A DNA stretch of 64,000 nucleotides from Bacteriovoracaceae bacterium UBA6200 (GCA_002422605.1 DISW01000006.1:6665-70664); one strand, 5' to 3'; positions 43,974 to 53,646 are shown, counted from the stretch's first letter. Program-made: numbers and translations. The notes: generated from the sequence alone by a model not told the origin.

Positions 43974-44388
43974 TGATCATTCCCATAATTTTACAAAGTA
44001 CCGTTAAACCTTTTTCAAGATCCGATACTTCTTCTTTGGTTAATTTAACAACTTGTTTATCAATTGCTTTTTCAATATGCGAAGTAACTTTTTTATGAAT
44101 TTTACGTCCCTCAGGAGTAAGTTTGAGCTGAAGGCATCTTCTATCTGCGCATTGGATGCGCTCCAGAAAGCCGCTTTTGACCAAGGAGTCCACAAGTTTT
44201 GAGACTGCCGCCATGGAGACCTGGAGGAAATGGGCCATTTGTGTCTGGCTTAATCCTAAATGAGTCAATTGAAGAATTCGAAACTGTTGAACAGTCGGAC
44301 CAACCTCATCACGCAGTGAATGATTGGCCAGAGACCGCATCGTTCTACCCACTTCAGGCATTATTGTTTGAAGCTTGGTTGCCAGCAT
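43963..44388 (-). CDS. MarR-family regulator
   Basis: 141 residues with the MarR winged helix (LGLSQTQMAHFLQVSMAAVSKLVDSLVKSGFLERIQC...DRRCLQLKLTPEG). It is first in the MarR-TolC-RND operon and likely represses it, responding to a small ligand. Upstream region 44389-44584 is a 196-base divergent promoter region with the lysyl endopeptidase-like gene. Confidence 0.9.
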   Translation of the reverse strand: MLATKLQTIMPEVGRTMRSLANHSLRDEVGPTVQQFRILQLTHLGLSQTQMAHFLQVSMAAVSKLVDSLVKSGFLERIQCADRRCLQLKLTPEGRKIHKKVTSHIEKAIDKQVVKLTKEEVSDLEKGLTVLCKIMGMINEK

Positions 44389-44584
44389 TGTTTATGAACC
44401 AGATTAATAGTTAACAAAGTTAAGAATAAGAGAGGGAATAATTGATGTCCAGAGTGAAGATTAATTTTTTATAACCGACGCAAATGATCGTTTAAGAAAG
44501 CCCTGAGAGTAAATGTAAGATGGCAGATCAAAAACACTTCTCTACAGTTTTATGTAATGACGATTGATTGCTCAAGGAGGAGAC

Positions 44585-45808
44585 ATGAGATTATTAACAG
44601 TAATGGCCATACTGGGCCTTTCATTTGAAGCCTTCGCTGGCTCAAGCTTTTTCCAGCCTCTCGATGTAAATGCTTTACACAATAAAGAACTTGCTAGTGA
44701 GAAAAAAGGTGAAGCCCCTCGATTCGCAGTTCCCCACAAAGTATCCATCCAGCCTTCTTGGGAAAAATCCAAAAGCGGTTATGTCTGGACTCACCAAGTA
44801 ACTGCTCCTAATGCGGTTTCTTTAAACTTTGGTTTCTCGAAATTCCACTTGCCTGAAGGAGCAGAGTTAAATATCTACTCTGCTGACCGCACTCAGTACA
44901 TCCGTCCATTCACTTCAGAAGATAACAATAATGCCAAAGAGCTTTGGACTCCAGTTATCATGAGTGATGATGTAATCATTGAAGTATCAGCTCCTGCACA
45001 TCTGGTAGGCGAAGTAGATATTGAATTAGGTCAGGTTGGACAAGGTTTTAGAACTTTTGGTCAATCAACCCTTAAGGCCGGCAAATGTAATGTTGATGTT
45101 GCTTGCTCTGAATCAGCTGGCTGGGAAAATGAAATCAATGCGGTTGGAGTTATTTCAACTGGTGGTTCTACTTTCTGTACTGGTTTCATGGTCAATAACA
45201 CCGCCAATGATAAAACACCATACTTCATGACAGCTAATCACTGCCGAATTAATGCAGGCTCAGCTCCATCTCTGGTTGTTTACTGGAATTACCAGACTTC
45301 AAAATGCGGTGGAACTCGTGATGGTAAGATGACAGATTTCCAATCTGGCTCAACTCATCTCGTTTCTGGTTCGAAATCAGACTTTACTCTTGTTCGTTTG
45401 AATAAACAGCCAAATGCTGAATGGAACGTCCGTTATGCCGGTTGGGATGCAACTGATGCTGTTGGTTCTCCTGCAGTTGCCATTCACCATCCAAACGTTG
45501 ATGAAAAATCAATTTCATTTGAAAACGACCCTACAGTTCTTTCTTCTTATGGAGGTGCCACTTCTCCTGGAGATGGAACTCACGTGAAAGTTACAGATTG
45601 GGACGTGGGAACAACTGAACCAGGATCTTCTGGCTCCCCTTTGTTTGACTTAAATCACCGTGTGATTGGTCAGCTTCATGGAGGAAGTGCTGCTTGTGGA
45701 AACAATGGTCCGGATTTCTACGGTCGCATGCATACTTCTTGGCAATTAGGTCTTGAAGACCACCTCGATTCAGGTAAAACTGGAATGTTAACGACTGATA
45801 CTATCTAA
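44585..45808 (+). CDS. Secreted lysyl-endopeptidase-like protease
   Basis: 408 residues, S1 family of the Achromobacter protease I type. Signal peptide 1-18, a long pro-region to about 165, then the catalytic domain starting near GKCNVDVACSE. Triad H219 (TANHC), D266 (SDFTLVRL) and S349 (GSSGSPLF). Cysteine pairs are typical of secreted proteases. An excellent ribosome binding site (AAGGAGGAG) selects ATG 44585. Cleavage after lysine is a family trait, not proved here. Confidence 0.92.
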   Translation: MRLLTVMAILGLSFEAFAGSSFFQPLDVNALHNKELASEKKGEAPRFAVPHKVSIQPSWEKSKSGYVWTHQVTAPNAVSLNFGFSKFHLPEGAELNIYSADRTQYIRPFTSEDNNNAKELWTPVIMSDDVIIEVSAPAHLVGEVDIELGQVGQGFRTFGQSTLKAGKCNVDVACSESAGWENEINAVGVISTGGSTFCTGFMVNNTANDKTPYFMTANHCRINAGSAPSLVVYWNYQTSKCGGTRDGKMTDFQSGSTHLVSGSKSDFTLVRLNKQPNAEWNVRYAGWDATDAVGSPAVAIHHPNVDEKSISFENDPTVLSSYGGATSPGDGTHVKVTDWDVGTTEPGSSGSPLFDLNHRVIGQLHGGSAACGNNGPDFYGRMHTSWQLGLEDHLDSGKTGMLTTDTI

Positions 45809-46201
45809 ATTAATCTGGCCCCTGTCGAAAGCAGGGGCCTTTCTTACAAGCGCCAATAAGTCTTCTAGCTCCATCGGTTTATTCAAACACATTAGTTCAG
45901 GAAATTCATTTAACTCAGGATCGATCTCTCCAAAAGCACTACTAAAAGCAATTGGTATCTCTCCTAGTTTATCTCGATACTTCTTCTTGATATTGAAAAT
46001 GAATTCCACACCATTCATAACAGGCATAAGATTATCTACGATGATAAGATCAGGATAATTACCAGGACTTAAAGAGAGGAGAACTTCAAGGGCTTCCCTA
46101 CCATTTTCATGGCCCTGAACTTCAAAGCCTTCCTCGCTCAGGACAAACTCAATCACATCTCTCACGTCTTTATCATCATCGATAATCATGACCTTTTTCA
46201 T
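45788..46201 (-). CDS. Single-domain response regulator (CheY-like)
   Basis: A 137-residue receiver domain only: acidic pair in MIIDDDKDV, phospho-Asp in DLIIVDNLMP, Thr/Ser region in IAFSSAF and Lys in CLNKPMEL. No output domain, so it acts through protein contacts. The 3' end overlaps the protease gene by 21 bases and carries its terminator. Start at ATG 46201 (or 46210). No partner kinase next to it. Confidence 0.88.
   Translation of the reverse strand: MKKVMIIDDDKDVRDVIEFVLSEEGFEVQGHENGREALEVLLSLSPGNYPDLIIVDNLMPVMNGVEFIFNIKKKYRDKLGEIPIAFSSAFGEIDPELNEFPELMCLNKPMELEDLLALVRKAPAFDRGQINLDSISR
45817..45846 (+). terminator. Terminator after the lysyl-endopeptidase-like gene
   Basis: GGCCCCTG-TCGAAAG-CAGGGGCC then TTTCTT. 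It lies inside the 3' end of the convergent response-regulator gene, which ends at 45788. Confidence 0.75.
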
Positions 46202-46309
46202 GAATCCCATACTGAAGTAATAAGTATCTATTAGCAAAGACTATGATTGATGCAAAGGTTTGGAACGAGAGACATTCAGTCTTATAGGAAGGTAAACTTG
46301 ATGAAAGCT

Positions 46310-47389
46310 TTATTCCTGATCTTTATAAAGAATTGTGCTGAGATTCAGTTTGGTAATTTCTGCGACATAATCAAAATTAATTAAATCAACTGTGTCGCAT
46401 TCCTCATGGTAACAAGGGTTTTTTGATTCCCAGTCTTCGATCGTTAGAAGCGAAGGAACACCTCTTTGTAAAAAGGGTAAATGGTCACTTCCCCAGGCGC
46501 CGAGAGTAATTTTCGTCCGAAGAGAAGTATACCTGGAAGCCAGATCCCCCATTAAACGAGCAGTCTCTTCAAAACGGGGGTCCGTTTCAATTTCTACAAC
46601 TCCGGTAGAGTTAAAACCAATCATATCCAAATTAAGGGCCAGTTGGATGTCATGAATTTTATTTTCCTCTTCGAGTGAACGTGCATAATGAGAAGAACCA
46701 ATCAATCCTGCTTCTTCACCATTGGTCACAAAAAACCTTATAGTTCTTTGATTATCATAATCCTTAAGGATCCGGGCCATTTCTAACAGGGCCGCCATTC
46801 CGGAAGCATTATCATCGGCCCCGGCAAAAGCTTCACCAACTGAATCAATGTGGGCCATGATCATTAAAACTTCATTATTTTTGGAAAGCCCCTTCTTCTC
46901 AGCGATAAGGCTACAAACTTCATCCCGATAACAATGCTCTCGAACCTCATATCCTAAAGAATTAAGTCGGGCCGCCGTTTGTTGTAGGGCCAAGGTATTT
47001 TCTGGAGTCGCCACAAATCTCGTCTCGTAGGATGAAAGTTCAACAATATCCTGTTTAATATTTTCGCCAGACACCTGGGAAACGAAGTGAGATATGTTAA
47101 CTTTTTTGGCTTTTTGGCCTTTATTGGAAATAAACATTCCTTCATATAAAAAATGTTTTTCTTTTCCAGTAAGGGCCCGGAGATTTTTTCGAACCGCCAA
47201 AGGTGCAGATGTTTTTAAATCAACTACCCACAATCGGCCTTTTTGATAGACGGTTTCAATATGCGGATTGAGTTCTTCGATATCGTGAGGATGCCCCGTG
47301 ATCACTTGATAGAGATCGTTATCCCCAGAGGATGAACTCATCGAGAGGCATAGGCCGAGAAGTAAAAGAAAACCATTAACTAGTTTCAT
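46310..47389 (-). CDS. M28-family metallo-aminopeptidase
   Basis: 359 residues. A signal peptide (LVNGFLLLLGLCLSMSSS) then the M28 zinc domain: AHIDSVGEAFAGADDNASG, VTNGEEAGLIGS, NLDMIGF and the final SDHLPFLQRGVPSL with H. Two-zinc aminopeptidase that trims peptides outside the cytoplasm. The start at ATG 47389 is preferred to GTG 47395. No terminator was seen after it; the gap to the 45788-46201 gene holds only promoter-like sequence. Confidence 0.93.
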   Translation of the reverse strand: MKLVNGFLLLLGLCLSMSSSSGDNDLYQVITGHPHDIEELNPHIETVYQKGRLWVVDLKTSAPLAVRKNLRALTGKEKHFLYEGMFISNKGQKAKKVNISHFVSQVSGENIKQDIVELSSYETRFVATPENTLALQQTAARLNSLGYEVREHCYRDEVCSLIAEKKGLSKNNEVLMIMAHIDSVGEAFAGADDNASGMAALLEMARILKDYDNQRTIRFFVTNGEEAGLIGSSHYARSLEEENKIHDIQLALNLDMIGFNSTGVVEIETDPRFEETARLMGDLASRYTSLRTKITLGAWGSDHLPFLQRGVPSLLTIEDWESKNPCYHEECDTVDLINFDYVAEITKLNLSTILYKDQE

Positions 47390-47553
47390 GGCCACATTTT
47401 AAAGGGCTAACGCCTTTTCAGGTTGAAAGAAATCAATACCCTGTAAAAATCAGGCCCCCGTATAAAACTTAGACAATCCTTCTAAAGAAAGATTTAGTTG
47501 TTCATCCAAAACTGAATCGGTTATAAGCCCTTTAAATGACAAAGAGGGTTTAT

Positions 47554-47940
47554 ATGATGACTATCGCTTTATTGGCCGGAATCTGGAGTACAACTTGCAT
47601 CCAAACTCAAATCTCAAACCTGGGTCAGGGTCACGTTAAAGAGACTTACACTATAAGTGTGGATCATTCCTATGAATTCAAAAGAGAGTGGTTCCGAGAT
47701 GCTAAATGTACTGAGCCTCAAGGAACTGACATCGAATCAGGAACAATTGAATTAGGTAAAGAAATTCAAAGCGTGTTTGTTTTATCCGGAACTTATGAAG
47801 CTAACTTTTCTTCTCAGGGTGGAGTAGATCTTGGAGCGGTAGCGATTCAAAAGAACGCTCTGAAAATTTCCCGTGGAATTAAAAACAGCTCCATGAGAAA
47901 CACAATGCTAAGTCTTTTTGAGTACGTGAAACACAAATAA
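47554..47940 (+). CDS. Exported protein of unknown function, 128 residues
   Basis: An N-terminal hydrophobic stretch (MMTIALLAGIWSTTC) looks like a signal peptide, possibly a lipobox at STTC. The mature part is beta-rich (ETYTISVDHSYEFKREWF). No family recognised. Ribosome binding site GAGGG before ATG 47554. Convergent with the TonB gene at a 1-base gap. Confidence 0.65.
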   Translation: MMTIALLAGIWSTTCIQTQISNLGQGHVKETYTISVDHSYEFKREWFRDAKCTEPQGTDIESGTIELGKEIQSVFVLSGTYEANFSSQGGVDLGAVAIQKNALKISRGIKNSSMRNTMLSLFEYVKHK

Positions 47941-47941
47941 A

Positions 47942-48781
47942 CTAGCTCTTAACCACAAAGCCCCATTCCAAAGTCACTCTCCCATTGCGGATCATGCCTT
48001 TGGGAGGATTTGGAAAGGGGCCAGCTTCATTGAAAGACTCAATGGCAGCGTCATCTAGTTCTTTTATCCCGCTGGTTCCAATGATTCTCACCGAAACGAC
48101 TTCTCCTTTCTGATTTAATGTCACTTGCAAAGAAGTCATCATCTCTTCCGATGAGGGTAATCTCCGCCCTGATTCCGCCATCTGTGCGGCCTTATCATAG
48201 AGTGATCGGCCCCAAAACTGTTCGAGTTTTAATTTTATTCGGTGATAAAAACCATAGTACTTATATTCTGCTGTATTAAGGTTAGTGGCATCTCCTTCAG
48301 GAACATCATTCAAGAAATCATTATTGGAGCTCTCTTCCTGGGCCATTTTAGTTTCACCATGACCATTCTTTTTCTTAGTATATTCTTTTGCAGCTTCTTT
48401 AAAGGGATCCTCACCTACTTGTGATCCAAGATCAGAGAGTGAAACTTTTTTTCCACCTGTTTTTTTTGCACCTGCTGAAGATTCTCCGGTTTTAAAAGGA
48501 GCGACTTTGGCAGCGCGGGTTTGTCTGTCAAAAGAGCGGTCTTTATCACTGAGATAAGCATTATCTTTTTTCTCTCTGATTTCGCTGTCCTCACTGGTCA
48601 CGATCTGCTTTTTATTCTTCAGTAATTGGTCCTCAATTTTAACCACCAAAGGCTTTCTTTCCGGCACCTCAGAAATTTCTTTGAACTGGATTTGAAGCAA
48701 TAGGAAAATAGTGTGGACCGTCAGGACCAGAATTAAGAGCAAAGAATAGAATGAGCGACGCTTTATCCAAGGAGTTCTCAT
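47942..48781 (-). CDS. TonB-family energy-transducer-like protein
   Basis: 279 residues: one N-terminal membrane helix (SFYSLLLILVLTVHTIFLLLQI), a long charged linker and a C-terminal TonB-type domain (about 190-279, VTLNQKGEVVSVRIIGTSGIKELDDAAIESF..FPNPP). It should span the periplasm. No ExbB/ExbD genes or receptor lie nearby. It may be an AgmX/PglI-like protein instead of a true TonB. Confidence 0.82.
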   Translation of the reverse strand: MRTPWIKRRSFYSLLLILVLTVHTIFLLLQIQFKEISEVPERKPLVVKIEDQLLKNKKQIVTSEDSEIREKKDNAYLSDKDRSFDRQTRAAKVAPFKTGESSAGAKKTGGKKVSLSDLGSQVGEDPFKEAAKEYTKKKNGHGETKMAQEESSNNDFLNDVPEGDATNLNTAEYKYYGFYHRIKLKLEQFWGRSLYDKAAQMAESGRRLPSSEEMMTSLQVTLNQKGEVVSVRIIGTSGIKELDDAAIESFNEAGPFPNPPKGMIRNGRVTLEWGFVVKS

Positions 48782-48872
48782 CCCTTCTATTTTAAGTCAG
48801 TAAGATCATTCCTTAACATGGAGATTTCTTAAGAGAGTTGACTGGCCGATGGAAGCTCTTTACTTTATTTAA

Positions 48873-49442
48873 ATGGAACAAATCAAAAATTTAACTGCTG
48901 ATCTTCTTTGCGACAATTGGGGAAAACTTTCTAAGCTCACTTATTCCTATAGAAAGGAAGATGGAAACTGGGAAAAACAAACCCGCGAAGTCTATGATCG
49001 TGGAGATGGCGTCACGATTCTCCTCTATCATCCCGGGAAGCAGACGGTTATTCTGACACGTCAATTTAGAATCCCTACTTATCTCAACGGAAATAGCCAT
49101 GGTCATTTAATTGAAACCCCGGCGGGAAAGCTTGATCAACCTGACCCGATGGAATGCATTAAAAAGGAAGTTTTAGAAGAGACAGGTTATCAAGTTAATG
49201 AGGTGAAAAAGATTTTCGAAGCTTATATGTCACCAGGCTCAGTGACAGAACTTATACATTTCTATATTGCTGAATATAGAGATGAAATGAAAGTGGCCCC
49301 AGGTGGAGGTGCCGCTGATGAGCAGGAAAACATTGAAGTCATAGAGGTGCCTTTAACAGAAGCCTTTCATATGATCCAAGAAGGAAAGATTAAAGACGCA
49401 AAGACCATTATGCTTCTTCAATATGCTCAAAACATGAGGTGA
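48873..49442 (+). CDS. NUDIX hydrolase (GDP-mannose/ADP-ribose pyrophosphatase type)
   Basis: 189 residues. The Nudix box appears as ETPAGKLDQPDPMECIKKEVLEETGY. The layout resembles the NudK type, where a TRQFRIPTYLNG segment precedes the box. It hydrolyses a nucleoside diphosphate linked to X. The 3' end touches the start of the following lipoprotein gene. Confidence 0.88.
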   Translation: MEQIKNLTADLLCDNWGKLSKLTYSYRKEDGNWEKQTREVYDRGDGVTILLYHPGKQTVILTRQFRIPTYLNGNSHGHLIETPAGKLDQPDPMECIKKEVLEETGYQVNEVKKIFEAYMSPGSVTELIHFYIAEYRDEMKVAPGGGAADEQENIEVIEVPLTEAFHMIQEGKIKDAKTIMLLQYAQNMR

Positions 49443-49444
49443 TT

Positions 49445-49798
49445 ATGATAAAGCTTCTTATTCCCGTTTTATTTTTATCCATCTCCTGCTCAAACGTTGA
49501 TCAAAAAAGAAATACTGCCTGGAAGTCATGGGAAGGTAAAAGCACTGAAGAAATAAAAAAGCATTCCTACTTTAAGAATCTCAAGCGAAAGAAAATCGAG
49601 CACAAAAATGATATTGAAACCTGGATCTATAAAGATCAGACCCCCATTCAAACCAGTGGGTATTGTCAGAGCATGGGCGGTTGTCAGGGAATCCCTATCT
49701 ATAACTGCGATAACGCCTTCAGTGTAAGAGACAATGTCATTATCGGATTCGAACAAGTGGGAACATGTCCGGGAGTTAAGGTCATTGGCCCGGAGTAA
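49445..49798 (+). CDS. Small lipoprotein, 117 residues
   Basis: A signal peptide with lipobox (LFLSISCSN), then a short domain with two Cys pairs (SGYCQSMGGCQG and YNCDN...GTCPG). Likely a disulfide-bonded periplasmic or outer-membrane lipoprotein. ATG at 49445 follows TGAGGTGATT, directly after the NUDIX stop. No family recognised. Confidence 0.75.
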   Translation: MIKLLIPVLFLSISCSNVDQKRNTAWKSWEGKSTEEIKKHSYFKNLKRKKIEHKNDIETWIYKDQTPIQTSGYCQSMGGCQGIPIYNCDNAFSVRDNVIIGFEQVGTCPGVKVIGPE

Positions 49799-49888
49799 TA
49801 GATTCTACCTATCACGTGATCGAAACTAACAATTTGAATTAAATTCAGACGCGGGATAAATTCTATCTATAAACAAATGGAGGAATTT

Positions 49889-50020
49889 ATGCCTAATTTA
49901 CTGCTTGCCTTCATGGCCATATTTGTCGTTTCTTGTGCTTCTACAACAGAGACAAATATGAGGAAATCACCTGTGAACGATAGTTATTACTTTGATGCCA
50001 TGTCTTCAAGAGTCAGATAA
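49889..50020 (+). CDS. Small lipoprotein, 43 residues
   Basis: A short gene with a good ribosome binding site (GGAGGA) that encodes a signal peptide with lipobox (FVVSCAST) and only about 27 mature residues. A terminator follows for the opposite gene. Such tiny lipoproteins occur in many Gram-negatives, often as envelope regulators. Unrecognised. Confidence 0.65.
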   Translation: MPNLLLAFMAIFVVSCASTTETNMRKSPVNDSYYFDAMSSRVR

Positions 50021-50023
50021 TAA

Positions 50024-50058
50024 CAAAAAAAGATTCTGGGGAGGAATCTCCCCAGAAT
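50024..50058 (-). terminator. Terminator of the S28 peptidase gene
   Basis: ATTCTGGGGA-GATTCC-TCCCCAGAAT followed in the minus direction by a T-run. Confidence 0.85.
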
Positions 50059-50070
50059 GAGTCGCTAAAC

Positions 50071-51480
50071 TTATTTAATCCAATCAGCAATAATTGTTTC
50101 CATTCTGCTTTGAGCGGCCAGAACAGAAGGAATTCTTGAAATATTCAAGTCGTTACAGTGGGCCGATCCTTCCATCATAAAAAGATCAAAACCATCGTTG
50201 GTTTGAATGCCGCCATCGATAACTGAAAGGGTTAACCATGGATCATTCGTTCCATTGGTAAAAATGATGTTTTCAGCTTGAGGATTAAAGAGAGGATAAA
50301 ACCACTCGTCATTTAAAGCACCATCCAGACCCATTGGAACCTGATAGAGTCTCTGACAAACAAGATCATGATATTCTAGATCAATTTTTGAAGATCGAGA
50401 GGTATTGTTTCCTGTTCCATTAGCAACCTGGAACCAACCGAACTCACGGCAGCTCTGCCACATCCACTGGCGCATATTATCGTCTGCTGTAACAACTTCT
50501 CTTTCGGCCACAGCAAGTGAAATCTCAAAGGGAGTTGTTCTCATTGAGCTAAGAACTGAAAGACCGCCCTTAGCGTAACCGGCCACCAGGTCATCGGTAG
50601 TTGCAAGGGCATCACAAAAGACTTTATCCCGTCCATATTGAACGGCCGCGGCCAGCATATCGGCCACCACATAGAGGAAGTCTCCATCATTAATCACATT
50701 GCTCGCCTGGAACTGGGCCTTAACTTCTTTTGCCCCTTCCGGTGTTTGCATTTTTTCTTCAATTAGTTTTACGGCGGCACGAACATTGTCTCCGCAGCTT
50801 GATTTATTCACAACCTTTGCAACATGAGCGTCGTATTCGAAGAATTCATTTTTCATGAAAACCGGAGCTGAAGAGGCCAGGGCACCGACCACTAATTCAG
50901 GATGTTTTTCGCGGTAAAAAGCTGCAAGAGTACCTGCATATGATCCACCAAAAGCAACCCATGGGCCTGTCATGCCACGATCTTTCATCATGTGACGTTG
51001 AAAAGTCGCAAGATCATCAATGGCCGCCTGAAGGTTTAAGTGCTTTAGGTTTGAAGCTTTCAAATTATTAGTTGGTAAGCTTTCACCATAGTAACGGTGC
51101 TCAAGGGCCACTAAGTGAGCACTTAATTTTTTAGCGAGACCTTCAACGAATGAGTAAGATCCAGTTCCGCCACAATTCCACTCTCCACAAATAATGTAGA
51201 AAACCGGAGATTCATTATTCTTGGCATAACGTGAATCAACAAAGAAGCGCTGTTTAAAGCTCTTTTTAGAATAAGGTTTACTGTGATCGAGCTTCTGATC
51301 ATAAAAGCCAATCTCCTCACTTCTCATTGAACCGTCAGCGCGAAGCTTCAAGTACTGAGAGGAAGCATCTCCAGATTGCATAAGGAGTGATTGCTTGTGG
51401 AAAAGCAGGCCATGATTCATGGCAAGAGCGCTAAAAGAAAAAGTAAGCGCCAAAGACAAGGTAAGGTGTTTAAACAACAT
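50071..51480 (-). CDS. S28-family serine peptidase (exported)
   Basis: 469 residues. Signal peptide (MLFKHLTLSLALTFSFSALA) then an alpha/beta-hydrolase with nucleophile GGSYAG, active Asp in TNGTNDPWLTLS and His near SAHCNDL. S28 members (prolyl-carboxypeptidase, dipeptidyl peptidase II) trim peptides at proline. Several cysteines near CGEWNCGGTG. Likely works outside the cytoplasm on peptides made by the other proteases. Confidence 0.92.
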   Translation of the reverse strand: MLFKHLTLSLALTFSFSALAMNHGLLFHKQSLLMQSGDASSQYLKLRADGSMRSEEIGFYDQKLDHSKPYSKKSFKQRFFVDSRYAKNNESPVFYIICGEWNCGGTGSYSFVEGLAKKLSAHLVALEHRYYGESLPTNNLKASNLKHLNLQAAIDDLATFQRHMMKDRGMTGPWVAFGGSYAGTLAAFYREKHPELVVGALASSAPVFMKNEFFEYDAHVAKVVNKSSCGDNVRAAVKLIEEKMQTPEGAKEVKAQFQASNVINDGDFLYVVADMLAAAVQYGRDKVFCDALATTDDLVAGYAKGGLSVLSSMRTTPFEISLAVAEREVVTADDNMRQWMWQSCREFGWFQVANGTGNNTSRSSKIDLEYHDLVCQRLYQVPMGLDGALNDEWFYPLFNPQAENIIFTNGTNDPWLTLSVIDGGIQTNDGFDLFMMEGSAHCNDLNISRIPSVLAAQSRMETIIADWIK

Positions 51481-51612
51481 CGGATCTCCTTCTAGTTACA
51501 ACAACCAAGCATTCATATCAACAACTGGAAAACAGAGCAAGGGAGTGTTTATTAATTACCGTCTAAAATTGGCATCAATTATGCTTGTAGCGTGGGGTAA
51601 ATGGAGGAAATC

Positions 51613-51810
51613 ATGATAAAGAGAAAAGTATCTGGTAAGACCCGCCTCATTCTTGGATCTCTGTCATACCTTAAGGAAGAGCTTAAAACCCTTAATTTTG
51701 CCAAGATTCGGGCCCTAAGGAAAATCATCTCGGGTTATATCGAGATGAGGTTCAGGACCCGAAAGAAAGCTAATCAACGCAAGTTAAGTCCCGGACTAGA
51801 CGAGCTTTGA
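51613..51810 (+). CDS. Small basic protein, 65 residues
   Basis: A GGAGGAAATC site precedes ATG. The protein is strongly basic (MIKRKVSGKTRLIL, MRFRTRKKANQRK). The 3' end overlaps the DUF885 gene on the other strand by 41 bases. Possibly nucleic-acid binding; unrecognised. Confidence 0.45.
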   Translation: MIKRKVSGKTRLILGSLSYLKEELKTLNFAKIRALRKIISGYIEMRFRTRKKANQRKLSPGLDEL

Positions 51811-53536
51811 TTTCCTGAAGTGGTAAGAGACCCAAATCTAAGACTGCATCATTGAAACAGCGCTCATCTAAAATAGCATTGTCTTTTTTTGCTACCTCTT
51901 TTTTTGCTTCAGTCAGAATCTTATAACCATAATAATAAGAAGGTGCCTGAGCAGGATAAACGTAGGCATAACGATCAAATTCAATCTTCGCCCAATTTTT
52001 AGAAAAACCTAATTCTTTAACGTAAACATCTTCAATCCTCTGGTAGCCGATTTTTCCGAGATTAAGTTCTGGATCAAGGAACATTCGCGCCATTCTCCAC
52101 AGTCTTCTTTGAAGAATGATAAACTGCACTTCTTCTTCCATATGAGGAAATATAATCTCTTCTGCGTAGAGACCCCAGCCTTCAGTGTTAGCGCTATTAG
52201 AAGCAAACCAGGCACGAATAAAGCTGACTCCACGCTCTCTCATAGTATGAAACTGTATGGCATGGCCAGGGATAGCCTCATGGGCGGTTAAGTCAATAAT
52301 CGCCTCTCTGAAAGTAAAGTCGTCAATTCCTTCTTGGCCCTGGGCCGTGGGAATAACAAATTGTGCTTTTTCTTTAGTTTTAGAGACGAGTGGTACTCCC
52401 CGGTAATGGGGAGAAGGTGTTGATTTCATCTCTGCCGGAGTCGCCAGCCGAATGATAAAATCCAGTCCAGGATCAAGAGTTAAAAGCTTCTTTTCCACCA
52501 CCAGTTTTTTTAACTCATCACTTACTTTTAAATAGGCCGCAAGAATTTCCTGATCTGTTCCGAGTCTTCTTGATTTTAGGAAATTAACCACCGACACAGG
52601 ATCGCTTTTAGCAAGCTTATGCTTTTCGGCCAACTTTCTGGCGAGGGCTGCAAATTCTTTATAAGTGCGATTATAGTCATTATGGCCCGTTTTAATGAGC
52701 TCTTCCGGAGAAAAGAGAATCCCTCTTTGTTTCAGCATAAGGGCATAGAACTCTTTGGGAGTTTCGAATGACTTACGGGAGTAAGGAAGGATTTTCTTTC
52801 TTAGGAATTCTCTATATTCATGATCCTGATTTTTTAATTCCTGAAAATCTGGTTTCCACTCTGCTCCAGGCCATTTAGAAAGAAGTTTTTCGATTTGATC
52901 CAGGTAAAGAGGACTGGCTTCCAGATAGTCTTCAATTTCTTTTTTAAGGGGCCAGAAACCACGCTTTCTATTCTCTGCAAGTTTATCCATCTTTTCTAAA
53001 AGATAGGCCTTAATTCCATCGGCCAATGGCATCGCCGAATCAGTTCCTCTTACGTAAGAACGGAACCGGGTCATCCCGCTGTTCATTTTATTTTGTGGAG
53101 CATTTTCAAACATCAATTTCTCAAGACCGGAAAGGATCATGTCGGTCAAAGGGATAAAAGGGATTGTCCCAATTTTTTGATCGAGTTCCGATTCTGCCAT
53201 TGAAAGGGCCAGGGAATCCTGAAGGATGAGGGCATCCGTTTTAAATTCAGGATGAAGTTTTTGTTCTAAAATTTCGCTGACTCGCTTATGCCATTTGTAA
53301 GCATGAACATAATGCTTCTGATCCAGATTCCGTGAATAAGCGGTCGCTTGAGGATCGAAACTCTTATACCCCATGGCACTTACATACTCCGGCGAAAGTT
53401 CTCCCAATGAATTGGCATATTCCTCGGCCAGATTATTAGAAAGAGTTTTCCATGAAAGATTCCCTTTGGACTTATCCTGAGTTGAGCAACTCATGAGGAT
53501 CAGAAAGGAAGAAGCCAAAATGGTCATTTTTATCAT
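51770..53536 (-). CDS. DUF885-family peptidase-like lipoprotein
   Basis: 588 residues. A signal peptide ending in a lipobox (FLILMSCST) gives a lipid anchor. The helical DUF885 domain has the zinc-binding HEAIPGH motif (LTAHEAIPGHAIQ), and NTEGWGLYAEE carries the third ligand Glu. Such proteins are thought to be metallopeptidases. The start at ATG 53536 is chosen, since earlier ATGs would spoil the signal peptide. Completes the window's peptidase set. Confidence 0.87.
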   Translation of the reverse strand: MIKMTILASSFLILMSCSTQDKSKGNLSWKTLSNNLAEEYANSLGELSPEYVSAMGYKSFDPQATAYSRNLDQKHYVHAYKWHKRVSEILEQKLHPEFKTDALILQDSLALSMAESELDQKIGTIPFIPLTDMILSGLEKLMFENAPQNKMNSGMTRFRSYVRGTDSAMPLADGIKAYLLEKMDKLAENRKRGFWPLKKEIEDYLEASPLYLDQIEKLLSKWPGAEWKPDFQELKNQDHEYREFLRKKILPYSRKSFETPKEFYALMLKQRGILFSPEELIKTGHNDYNRTYKEFAALARKLAEKHKLAKSDPVSVVNFLKSRRLGTDQEILAAYLKVSDELKKLVVEKKLLTLDPGLDFIIRLATPAEMKSTPSPHYRGVPLVSKTKEKAQFVIPTAQGQEGIDDFTFREAIIDLTAHEAIPGHAIQFHTMRERGVSFIRAWFASNSANTEGWGLYAEEIIFPHMEEEVQFIILQRRLWRMARMFLDPELNLGKIGYQRIEDVYVKELGFSKNWAKIEFDRYAYVYPAQAPSYYYGYKILTEAKKEVAKKDNAILDERCFNDAVLDLGLLPLQEIKARLVRDLTCVD

Positions 53537-53646
53537 ATACTGCACCGCGCACCTGGGTAAAAAATTCATAGCCATCAACTTGAAGCTTTATAGAGCATAC
53601 CTAATGAACTACTAGTTGGTGAATTATTTTCTACGCAGGAGGAGCA

